From assembly GCA_003254905.1 (NCBI GenBank), contig QANU01015964.1, forward strand, positions 902,713-966,712: a stretch of DNA of 64,000 nucleotides, given 5' to 3'. The notes beneath the pieces were generated by a model that saw only the letters and a list, made by a program, of their open reading frames with translations, had not been told where the DNA came from and did no database searches. The position numbers were made by a program, and so were the translations under genes. Of the stretch, positions 24,676-33,690 are shown piece after piece. How positions within the stretch are numbered: position 1 is the stretch's first letter; each line of letters opens with the position of its first letter. Origin of the DNA: Nissolia schottii. Lineage: Eukaryota > Streptophyta > Magnoliopsida > Fabales > Fabaceae.

Positions 24676-26484
24676 GATGTATGCGCAAACATTATTCACA
24701 GCCACAAAAATGTCTTTGTTTTTAAGAATAAGGATGTGCATTTTGGCACATTCTCAACTTTTCAACAAATAATCCATAAAACATTATAAACTTTTTTGAC
24801 ACAAATTGAATTTTTATTTATTATAATGATTAAATATTAGATGGTGTGATATAATCATTATTTATGTGTTACAAATGCATAAAAATACAGAATCTGATAT
24901 TGTACAAACTTTAAATAGGCATATGTGCAAACATTAAGTGGACGTATGTGCAAACATTATCCACAGACACAAAAATGTCTTTGTTTTTAAGAATAAGGAT
25001 GTGCATTTTGGCACATTCTCAACTTTTCAACAAATAATCCACAAAACATTATAAACATTTTTGACACAAATTGAATTTTTATTTATTATAATGATTAAAT
25101 ATTAGATGGTGTGATATAATCATTATTTATGTGTTACAAATGCATAAAAATACAGAATCTGATATTGTACAAACTTTAAATAGGCATATGTGCAAACATT
25201 AAGTGGACGTATGTGCAAACATTATCCACAGACACAAAAATGTCTTTGTTTTTAAGAATAAGGATGTGCATTTTGGCACATTCTCAACTTTTCAACAAAT
25301 AATCCACAAAACATTATAAACATTTTTTGACACAAATTGAATTTTTATTTACTATAATGATTAAATATTAGATGGTGTGATATAATCATTATTTATGTGT
25401 CACAAATGCATAAAAATGCAGAATCTGATATAGTACAAACTTTAAGTGGGCATATGTGCAAACATTAAGTGGGCGTATGTGCAAACATTATCCACAAACA
25501 CAAAAATGTCTTTGTTTTTAAGAAGAAAGATGTGCATTTTGGCACATTATCAACCTTTCAACAAATAATCTATAAAACATTATAAACATTTTTTGACACA
25601 AATTGAATTTTTATTTACTATAATGATTAAATATTAGATGGTGTGATATAATCATTATTTGTGTGTCACAAATGCATAAAAATGCAGAATCTGATATAGT
25701 ACAAACTTTAAGTGGGCATATGTGCAAACATTAAGTGGGCGTATGTGCAAACATTATCCACAAGTCACAGATCATATTCAACACAAGGCTTGCAACTCTA
25801 GCAAAATCTGTAAGTCATCAACAGTCGCATTAATATGGCACATAAAGCATTTTTGAATCATAACCAATAATTCAGAAGATAGAGTTATCATACGTACTAA
25901 CTACAGGCCATAGAGACAAGTTATTGCATTATGAAAATGCTAAAAATAAAGATTGACAGAAAATTAAGTTACATAGTTTGAAGCACAAAATACATGAAGC
26001 TATCAGCTTCCAAGAAATGACGATCACATTCTCAACCTTTCAACAATTTATCCATAAAACAAAAACTGAAACATTACAGGTTATGTGGCCAAAACGAAAT
26101 TAATTTTCATATATTTACTGGAAGTATTTACAAAAATGCGTATTGGTTACATGCAAAAAAATCAAGTTTCGTGGTCTTTCTTTCTTCTTCTGTTGCTTTC
26201 TTTGGAGGAAGTTTGCGCAGAGCAAAGAGAGACGACGAGTTCGAACAGAGAACGAAGAACGAGATCAAAGAGAACGAAGAGAGTGAAGAAACAGAGGGGA
26301 AGATGAACAGTTCGCGTTTTTTGCAATCCTTATTTTTGGAAGCGGAAAGGTTTTGTATGGAGAGGGTATCCACGCGCGCGTGGTTGAGAGTGGGAGAGAG
26401 AGTCGCGCAGAAAGTTAGTTGATGGGACCCACTGTATTATTATACAGGTGTATGTATGGTGTATCATTATTGGGTGTACATGTA

Positions 26485-27160
26485 GCAGAACTGTAGATAA
26501 AATATTACAATTTCACTATCGTAATACAAAAGATTTTTACATGTTTTGAAAGTAAAAATTTTCTCCTACTCTATTTTTTTAAATGTCTCAGATATTAATA
26601 TTTGTAAATCGGTAATATAAATGACAATACTAATGCATAATGCATCTAATAGAAGAAAATAAAAGAAAATTTATGTTCCAAATACTCTAAGGTGCGTTTG
26701 GTACATTATTTTTAAGATTATTAGGTAGTTTAAATTATCTTTTAAAAAGATTATCACATTTTAAACTGTTGGTAATATTACATTATTATGTTTAATATGT
26801 ACATATAATATAATTGAGAATTTACATTATCTAGTTTGACATATAAAACGATTATGAGATAATATATATTACTTATTATTATTACTATTTTTACTTTTAT
26901 TATTATTATTATTTCATTATTATTATTATTTAAGATTATTTGGAAATTGTAATTCAATATTACTCGCAATCATGTGGTACCAAATAAGTTAATGTGATTA
27001 TTAGATGATTTAAAAATTAAATTATTATAATATAAATAAATTACTAATAATCTAAATAGATTATCTCATATCAAAATTCACATAAAAATTCTGCATAGTA
27101 ACATTGTAGCATTTCTCCTCTTTTATTTCAAATACGATTGTATTATTAGATAAAATAATG
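26485..27160 (+). repeat. Duplicated host sequence, right copy, interrupted by a MITE
   Basis: The left part (26510-26690) and the right part (27083-27160) together match 22660-22919 in order and orientation. The match continues past the point where the MULE-like element interrupts the left copy: gattgtattattagataaaa is intact here at about 27128-27147. Confidence 0.65.
26691..27082. mobile_element. PIF/Harbinger-like MITE with TAA target duplication
   Basis: The left end is ggtgcgtttggtaca. The reverse complement of the right end reads tgtgaattttgatatgag, and both lead into a matching GATTATTAGGTAGTTTA / GATTATTAGTAATTTA segment. TAA flanks both sides (26688-26690 and 27083-27085). The uninterrupted duplicate at 22846-22860 reads ctaagaattttgc, so the empty site is known. 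The interior is AT-rich with (ATT)-type runs and no ORF. Confidence 0.65.
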
Positions 27161-27726
27161 CAATTCACATAAATAAATAAGTTACGATGATGATGATGAT
27201 GCTGCAATAATTTCTCACCAAATAGAGACGAGGAGTTATTGCTGAATTTTAATTATTATTTTTACCACTAAACGAAAGTATGATTGTTGCTGTTGATACG
27301 TAGTACGTATGTATGTATGCGCTTAAAAACAAGAAAAAATTGTCATCGAAATTAGAAAAGTTGAAGGGAGAAGAAAAGAGGGAAAAGCAAAGCTGGCGCG
27401 AGACGCATGGGCCATGACCATGAGTGAATGATAATAGTACAAAACAAACAATTCCAGCGGCAGCGGTACCGGCACTGCACTCACCTCCACAACCCAACAA
27501 CACCACCCAATACATCACCCTCCTCTTCCCTTTTCTCTCTCTTTCGTTAACTATACATAATTAACAGTTTACGAGGATTATTTTGAATTACTAATTAATG
27601 TACTTAATAAAGTCGAATTTGATATACATATATAATAATAGTATATCGGGTGTGTGTAGCAAAGCAATAGCACTAGTTTGGGAAGAAAAGGCAAGTAGCA
27701 CGCGAAGAAGGAGGGGAAGCAAAGAT

Positions 27727-27763
<37 letters not shown>

Positions 27764-28275
27764 AAGAGGGGAATAAGGGTGTGTTAGCGTCTCTTGGACT
27801 GATTCGTTTCGATCGCATCTATCTATCTATCTCTTCCTCCCCACCCCACCCTCTTCTATTCTAATAAGGGCAAATTAAAGTAGGTGGAACAAAAACAAGG
27901 GGTGTTGAGAGAAATAAAGGAAAGGAAAGGATGTATGGTGGTGGTGGCGTTGTTGTTGTTGGTGGCCTCTCACAACACACATGATTTGTTCCCATTCTCT
28001 TCTCTGATTCTTTTTCTTCCTAAGTTTCTCATCTCAATTAATTTTATTTTAATTTTTTTTTGAAAAATAGAAAACTTTGGTCCAAGGTAATATTGAAGAG
28101 TCCGTCTTGGGCAGGCACATAGGGTGGGGGGGCATCTTTTGTTTTTGCGATTATTATTGACCTGTTGTCCTCCTCTACATTGCTATATACCTCCTTTAAT
28201 TCCCCTCATTCATTTCCCACCTTGCCACCACCACTACCCCCAAGTACTACCATTCCTCTCTCTCTCTCTCTCTTC
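27161..28275 (+). other. Upstream region of the RING gene
   Basis: No gene is seen. It contains a (GA)n tract, a patch of GTG/TTG repeats near 27930-27965, and CT-rich DNA close to the gene. Most of this is the likely promoter side of the downstream gene. Confidence 0.45.
27729..27759 (+). repeat. (AG)n microsatellite
   Basis: About 15 AG repeats, 650 bases upstream of the RING gene start. GA/CT tracts in such positions are common in plant promoters. Confidence 0.9.
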
Positions 28276-28285
28276 CTCTATAACA
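28256..28285 (+). promoter_or_regulatory. CT tract and TATA-like box upstream of the RING gene
   Basis: A (CT)n tract at 28256-28272 is followed by cctctataacac, whose ctataaca (28278-28285) is a plausible TATA box. It would place the transcription start near 28310, giving a 5' UTR of about 100 bases before the ATG at 28414. No expression evidence is available. Confidence 0.4.
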
Positions 28286-28413
28286 CACACACTTTCTCTC
28301 ACCCCATTCATTCATATCCTCCTGACAAACCCCAACTCTCCAACAAATTTACATATACTCAGTTGCCCCTTCATTCATTCATTAATTTATCTATCTTTCC
28401 ATTGTGTGAACTG

Positions 28414-29653
28414 ATGGCTGTTCAAGCTCAATATCCATCCAATGTGCTCCTCCTCAACAGGTTTGCATTTTCTTTCTTTAGCCCCTCCACCTCTCTGTTT
28501 ACCATGTTCATTATGCACGCACCACCACTAATTCTGACTGATTAGCTAACTCATATCCCTACCCTAACAGCAAAATTGGGGAAGAAGCACATGACTATTC
28601 ATTACAACCGCAACCAGGAGGGATCCTTGATCAATCCCGTATGTTATTCAACAATGGAGGAGCGGGTATATTTTCACATGTTTCATAAGTTATGCTATTG
28701 AATCCAATAATATATTTATGAATTTTTATCTCTCTCCAATTTTCAGGTACTGATTCTCGGAAGAGAGGGAGAGAAACAGCCCCAAATGCTGTGAACCAAT
28801 TCCGTTTGCAATCACAGGCTCCTCAGCTAATAGACCTCACTCAACTCCATAACCATCACCGACAAAATGTAGTCTCCACCGGCTTGCGCTTATCCTTCGC
28901 TTCCGATCAACATCAACAACAACAAAGACTACACTTACAGCAGCAACAACAACAACAACAGCAAGGATTTCATTCCTCTACTCTCTTATCTCTATTATCC
29001 GAAGGTTTATCCTCCCAAATCAAACAACATCGAGACGAAATTGATCAACTCCTTCACGCACAGGTACAATTCCTTTCTCTCGATTTTACTTTCTTCGAGA
29101 TTCGAAATTTTGATTTGGAATATGTATATATCAGGGAGAGGAGTTGCGGCGTGCATTAACGGAGAAGAGGCAGAGGCAATACCGTGCGCTGCTGCGCGCA
29201 GCGGAGGAGACCGTTGCGCGGCGGTTGAGGGAGAAGGAAGCCGAGGTGGAGAGAGCCACGCGCCGCAACACAGAGTTAGAGGCACGCGCGGCGCAGCTCA
29301 CCGCGGAGGCACAGGCTTGGCAGGCCAAGGCCAAGGCGCAGGAGGCCACGGTCGCTTCCCTGCGGGCGCACCTGCAGCACGCGATCATGACCGGCGCTGT
29401 GGCGGAGGACGGCGGGGTGGTGTCGTGTGCGGCGGGTGTGGAGGGGAAGGCGGACGACGCCGAGTCGGCGTACGTAGACCCGGAGCGAGCGGCGGCAGGG
29501 CCGAGGTGCAGGGGTTGCGAGAAGCGCGTGGCGACGGTGGTGGTGTTGCCGTGTCGGCATCTATGCGTGTGCGGAGAATGCGAGAGGCATTTCCGGGCGT
29601 GTCCCGTTTGCCTCACCGTTAAAAATTCAACCGTTGAGGTCTTTCTATCTTAG
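28414..29653 (+). CDS. BOI/BRG-type RING E3 ubiquitin-protein ligase, four exons
   Basis: Exons are 28414-28460, 28571-28665, 28747-29063 and 29135-29653; all introns are GT...AG and the joined frame gives 325 residues. The start MAVQAQYPSN matches the usual opening of this family. Exon 2 has LQPQPGG and MLFNNGG, exon 3 starts TDSRKRGRE, a basic segment typical of BOI-related proteins, and carries a poly-Gln run and QLIDLTQLH. Exon 4 (from residue 154) is very GC-rich and begins with a long charged, probably coiled-coil region. The C-terminus is a C3HC4 RING: C278, C281, C293, H295, C299, C302, C309, C312, ending VEVFLS. Known family members (BOI, BRG1-3) act as E3 ligases limiting cell death and stress or gibberellin responses, partly with DELLA proteins. 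Nothing is missing, so it is likely functional. Confidence 0.93.
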
Positions 29654-31624
29654 CAGTAACTGCCCCAATTCACATGCATCTATCCCCATAGAAATTCGGG
29701 AAAAATCACCCAAAAACAAAAAATGAAAAAGAAATGAATAATTTTACTCTTTTATTTTTTGGTACATGAACATGATGATGGTGGGAACTGAGAAGAGTCG
29801 GGTAATTTAATCTGGCCGTCTGAGAGAATCAATGAAGTTACTATTTTTTTTCTTCTTCTTTTTCTTCCTATTTTTTTTAATTAAAAAAAGTTATATATTC
29901 TACCTTTGAGAAGAGTTACCTAGGTTGATGTAAATGGCCACATGACATGGGTAGTGGCATTTCTCCTTGGGGGTTCTTTTGTCTTTTTTGGGGAAATTCT
30001 ATTGAATTGATATTTAATATATTCTTTTATTGGAAAAAATATACTGTGGGATCATGATGATGGCTTTCCTAGTTGGTTCAAAATGCCAATATTGTTGTCT
30101 CTAATTAGATGTCAAAATCGCGCTTTACTTTTGTCAAAATCATGCTTTATTCCGCTTGGATTGTTTGATGGGGAGGAACATTAGGTTATGCTGATTTCAA
30201 GTTTGATTTGGGTACGCTGGGATTGTGTCTTAAAGTTTTGCAATTGCTAAAGTTACTAGTACTGTTACTGTTTTAAAGCTACGATTCTTTGGGATTATAT
30301 ATATATAGCATTCAGGTTCCAAGCAGGAAGCACCATATTAGTAGGTGTAGATGAGTTGAACAGTGCATAGTTGCATTTTTTGTGAAACGATTTGATATTA
30401 GAGCTGTGACTAAAATTGCTCTCTGCATTCAAGGGCTCCACTGTGTCGGGTGGGAATAGTGAAGTCCACATAATATCAATGAAGCAATTAATTTTGTTTA
30501 TAAGCCTTTTGGGTTTTCTTTTCCATTGAAAATCCCATGTGGAATTGACAAAGGTCGGTAATTATTTCACCTATAAATGCGTGTGACTGTTAGCGAAAGA
30601 GAAAATTTCCCCTAAAAATAGTAATGTTCAAATTGTGCCTACCATATGATACATTACTTTCCCGGTCCCAATTTTTCTTCCTCCAAATTGTGCCTACCAT
30701 TAAATAAGAAAATTGAAGTAAATTTACATTTTAAATCATTCTTAATATTAAATTTTTTATTACTTGTATATTGAACTAAAGTGACACTTAAAATGGACCG
30801 GATCTTTTCATTTTTTTCATTTGTCCATATTTTTATTTTATATTTTTACAAATATTTTTTCACTTTTAAAATTTATATCATATTAACTATTCTATTTCTT
30901 ATTATACTCATGTTAAATACTCTTTCATGTTTATACACTACGACATTAACTATCTTTATTATCTTTATAATATTAAATAATAGTAATTATATAAAATATT
31001 ATCAACTTCTCATTACTTTCATATATTTTTTTAATTATTTCCTTTAATACTCACACAAAATAAAAAGTGGACAATTAAAATCAACCGTGGGAGTGCTTGT
31101 TAAATAGAACGTGTAGCAACTAGCAACAAATACATTTTAGGTAAAACCTTATTTTACTTTAGCTCTCCTTCATTTTCTTTTTGAATTCTTTTTTTTGGTA
31201 AAGACTTATTTTGTTTTGAATGCTTTATTGTTGTAAGTAATTAACAATAATATAAAAGAATTAAGAAAAAAATTAACACACTTACTAAGAAATTTAAAGT
31301 AAAAAGTATCATTAAAAGTGTAAGTTTCTAAAGTTTTAAATGCTTTAAATGTATAAAAAAATTATTAAATCTTTTTATTTTAAATTCTTAACAAGTACTC
31401 TTAGAACACTTGTTAACAAAACTCAATAATTAATACCTAAAGTAATGTCCATAAAGTTAGCCCAATGTATATATATTTATATTTTTACACATAAATCTAT
31501 GATTATGCAAATTGTTCAAACTCCTCATCGTTGGATCTCTCTCGATTACTTATCTATATATTTGTATAATTATTGATAAATGAATTTATACTTTTAATAA
31601 TGTATGCAGGGCTTTAAAAAAAGA
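29654..31624. other. 3' flank of the RING gene and gene-free DNA
   Basis: Possible polyadenylation signals (aatgaataa near 29733) follow the gene. Beyond that is AT-rich DNA with no gene or element recognised. Two similar words (aattgtgcctaccat) at about 30632 and 30687 form a short duplication. Confidence 0.45.
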
Positions 31625-31633
31625 TTATATATA
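31625..31633 (+). repeat. 9-bp target site duplication, left copy
   Basis: ttatatata directly before GGGTTAATTAA. An identical copy lies at 32889-32897. Both lie in simple TA sequence, so identity alone is weaker than at the sister element. Confidence 0.75.
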
Positions 31634-32888
31634 GGGTTAATTAAATTTTTAGTCCATGTAATATTAAAAAGTTTGGTTTTGAGTCCCTCAGTACAAGTTT
31701 TAGTCCCTGTAAAATGTGGAAGTTTGATTTTGGTCCCTGTGGATGGTTGGGGATTGACGGTGATGACGTGTCAATTAACGTCGCTGATGTGGCGTCACAC
31801 GTGGACTCGCCACGTGGCGTGACCCCATTTTTTTGCCTTGGATCCGACCCGGTCTGACCCGGCCCGGTTTGAAACCCCCCCAAATTTTAAAACCTAAATC
31901 CCCATATCAGAATCCCCCAAGTCATCGTCTTCCCCACGCCATCGTCTTCCCCTTGACCCTTCTGTTCTGAAACCATACTTCTACTTGGCGAGGACGGAGG
32001 TTTAACTGCTTTGCAAGAGCCTGCTTCTGCTTCTGCACATGTCCAAAACAAGAAACAAGAGTTGGGTGAGGGAAAGACTCGGAGCCACATGTAAAAAGCC
32101 TCTCTAGAAATACAACTGTATGCACTCACGGGTTGAGGGTGGTGTGTTCTTTGAAGCTCTCTTTGAGGAACGCCGACTGTTCCTTCGAGAGTCTCAGCTT
32201 CTTCCTCGTGGACCTGTTCTCGTCGTCGTTGTTGCCGCCTCTGTCCCTGCCCTCCACTTGCTCCAGCTCTCTCCTGCTCCTTCCTTTGCTACCGTCGCCA
32301 CCGCTGCTGTTGCTCCTCCAGCAGAACTCCATCTGAAAAGAGGAGACGGTGTTGTTAGGGGATGAGAGGGCGCCGCCGTCGTCGGCTTCCTCGGCGGAAG
32401 TGGAAACAGTTGACGTCCAAGGCCCCCATCGCAGGCGCATCCGAGGAGAGGCGCTTCAAACCCACTGCAAGTAGAGAAAATAAGCAGGCGCACAAAGCTG
32501 AAGGAAGAAGAAGAAGAAGAGAGACTAACGTGCATCGGAGAGCCAAGGGATGCGAAGGTGGGAAGAGGGGAGGGAGCGAAGAACGGGAGTGGAAGGGAGG
32601 AGGTCCAACTGAACGGGCGGACAAATCCAGGTTAAATTTGGGTTTTTTTTTTTAACCGAGTCAGGTCAGAGCAGGTCGGATCCAAGACAAAAAAAAATGG
32701 GTTACGCCACGTGGCGGGTCCACGTGTGATGTCACATCAGCGACGTTAACTGACACGTCATCATCGTCAATCCCCAACTATCCACAGGGACCAAAATCAA
32801 ACTTCCACATTTTACAGGACTAAAACTTGTATTGAGAGACTAAAACCAAACTTTTTAATATTACAGGGATTAAAAACTTAATTAACCC
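31634..32888. mobile_element. Pack-MULE carrying an HD-Zip II homeobox gene fragment
   Basis: The 1255-bp element has inverted terminal arms of about 230 bp. It starts GGGTTAATTAAATTTTTAGT, and the reverse complement of its right end starts GGGTTAATTAAGTTTTTAAT. The arms share tgacgtgtca, gatgtggcgtcacacgtgga-like and gccacgtggcgt words and end inward in gacccggtctgacccggcc-like sequence. A 9-bp ttatatata duplication flanks it, as expected for Mutator-like elements. The GC-rich middle (about 31950-32600) is a captured gene fragment in the opposite orientation. The same arms, without cargo, form the element at 41758-42311. Confidence 0.88.
31958..32440 (-). pseudogene. Captured HD-Zip class II homeodomain gene fragment (two exons and an intron)
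   Basis: On the minus strand, the upstream exon (about 32440-32131) reads [20 protein letters not shown] and later [20 protein letters not shown], then KEHTTLNP. The next exon (32032-31958) reads [20 protein letters not shown], then FQNRR. Together these are the HD-Zip II N-terminal tail and most of the homeodomain, with the intron at the family's usual place between TLNP and KQK. A donor gtgagt and an acceptor tgtgcag are kept, so genomic DNA, not cDNA, was captured. It is broken: the two exons do not join in frame without a one-base change, an upstream LDVN motif at about 32409 lies in another frame, and the sequence leaves homeobox homology right after NRR, so the leucine zipper is missing. 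Intact relatives are nuclear transcription factors of shade and auxin responses. Confidence 0.9.
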
Positions 32889-32897
32889 TTATATATA
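32889..32897 (+). repeat. 9-bp target site duplication, right copy
   Basis: ttatatata directly after TTAATTAACCC, identical to 31625-31633. Confidence 0.75.
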
Positions 32898-33500
32898 TCA
32901 CCCATGAAAAAAGTTTGTATGAAAAAATAACAAAAATTAATAACAATTGAATGCCAGTGCTGTACAATAACTGTATCCAGGACTTCTTCGTGACTTCATT
33001 CTCGATATCGTAAATAAATGAAGAACAAAATTTGAACTAAGAAAGAGAAATCGCTGAAGGAGAGTCTACAAATAGTATGTCTTTTCTTGTCGTGTAATGC
33101 CGGAAACTTGTATATTAAAAACATTAATTTCAGCGGCAAAGCCCAAAACACATCTTGATACAAAGGCCCATTAAGGTCAGGACAACCAACCCGTGACCCG
33201 TCCCAAATCATGCTACCGTAGCTTTTCTTTTGAAATCTCTTTCTAAAAGTATGATAATAATAATAACAATAATAACAATAATAATAATAATAATAACAAC
33301 AATAATAATAATTTAACACACAAAATTTATAATAATGTTTTACAAATGCAGGAATTTCTCTTCTTATTTTTTTAGGATTTCTTAGGCTATAAATATATTT
33401 CTTTTTTAGTTACTTCTAATTAAGCTAAAAATGTTCTCGACCAATTAATATACGCACTCGTTAGTGACTTCTTTACATTTCCAACCCATTTGGTATAACT
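32898..33500. other. Gene-free DNA with an (AAT/AAC)n tract
   Basis: No gene is seen. A mixed AAT/AAC trinucleotide tract occupies 33252-33312 and creates a false Tyr/Cys-rich frame on the minus strand. Confidence 0.6.
33252..33312. repeat. (AAT/AAC)n microsatellite
   Basis: About 20 trinucleotide units mixing aat and aac. Confidence 0.85.
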
Positions 33501-33504
33501 TATA

Positions 33505-33690
33505 TACCAAAATATGAGTTGGAAGAAAATTTACGGATGTATGGTTTTGGGTCTGAAATCGCCACACCCTGTGGCGATTTCAGACTTTTTAAAAAAAAAA
33601 ATTGGGGTCTGAAATTGTCAGGGGTGGCGATTTCAGATCAAAACCATACATCCGTAAATATTTTTGTTGGACCATAATACGGAATTAAAA
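33505..33690. mobile_element. Small foldback MITE
   Basis: Arms at 33530-33564 (TTACGGATGTATGGTTTTG then TCTGAAATCGCCA) and 33625-33658 (TGGCGATTTCAGA then CAAAACCATACATCCGTAA) are nearly perfect inverted repeats around an A-rich loop. A second hairpin (gaaatcgccac/gtggcgatttc) nests inside the left arm. Outer bases (accaaaatatgag against tattatggtcc) suggest that the TIR extends further, but no target duplication was identified. A diverged relative may lie at 40140-40420. Confidence 0.55.

Larger units (their letters stand above)
23414..25765 (+). repeat. 265-bp satellite-like tandem array (about 5 units)
   Basis: The landmark gcacattctcaac-type word occurs at 24746, 25011, 25276 and (as gcacattatcaac) 25542, giving periods of 265, 265 and 266. 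An earlier copy is at 23535; once the nested 942-bp insert and its 8-bp duplication are removed, its spacing to the next is about 261. Each unit contains tgtacaaactttaa and two gtgcaaacatta words. Inner units are nearly identical, while the first is more diverged. Confidence 0.92.
22920..26484. mobile_element. MULE-like nonautonomous element holding a 265-bp tandem array
   Basis: The left terminus reads caaaaatgtttcatgtacac followed by ccaata and a tacacctgtatata segment. The reverse complement of the right terminus reads ctgctacatgtacaccc, then aata, with tacacctgtata further in. These ends match those of the 226-bp element at 38145-38370, which has a 10-bp target duplication. By the intact duplicate at 27140-27160, the target read gtattattagataaaat; here the left flank ends tattaaat and the right flank starts tagataaaat, consistent with a degraded 8-10-bp duplication. 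The interior holds a 5' segment without ORFs, the tandem array, a nested hAT-type insert and a 3' segment around 26150-26420. Confidence 0.6.

Noticed and set aside
23414..25765. CRISPR array
   Set aside because: Units of 265 bp are contiguous with no unique spacers, and the genome is a plant nuclear one.
27591..27864. Frames with Ser/Leu or Arg/Glu runs on both strands
   Set aside because: Produced by the (AG)n microsatellite.
29007..29622. Long frames overlapping the last exon of the RING gene in other phases and on the minus strand
   Set aside because: Shadows caused by the GC-rich exon. The RING frame has a clear domain and splice sites.
32120..32655. Plus-strand frames over the HD-Zip fragment
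   Set aside because: Antisense shadows of the captured homeobox exons with low-complexity composition.
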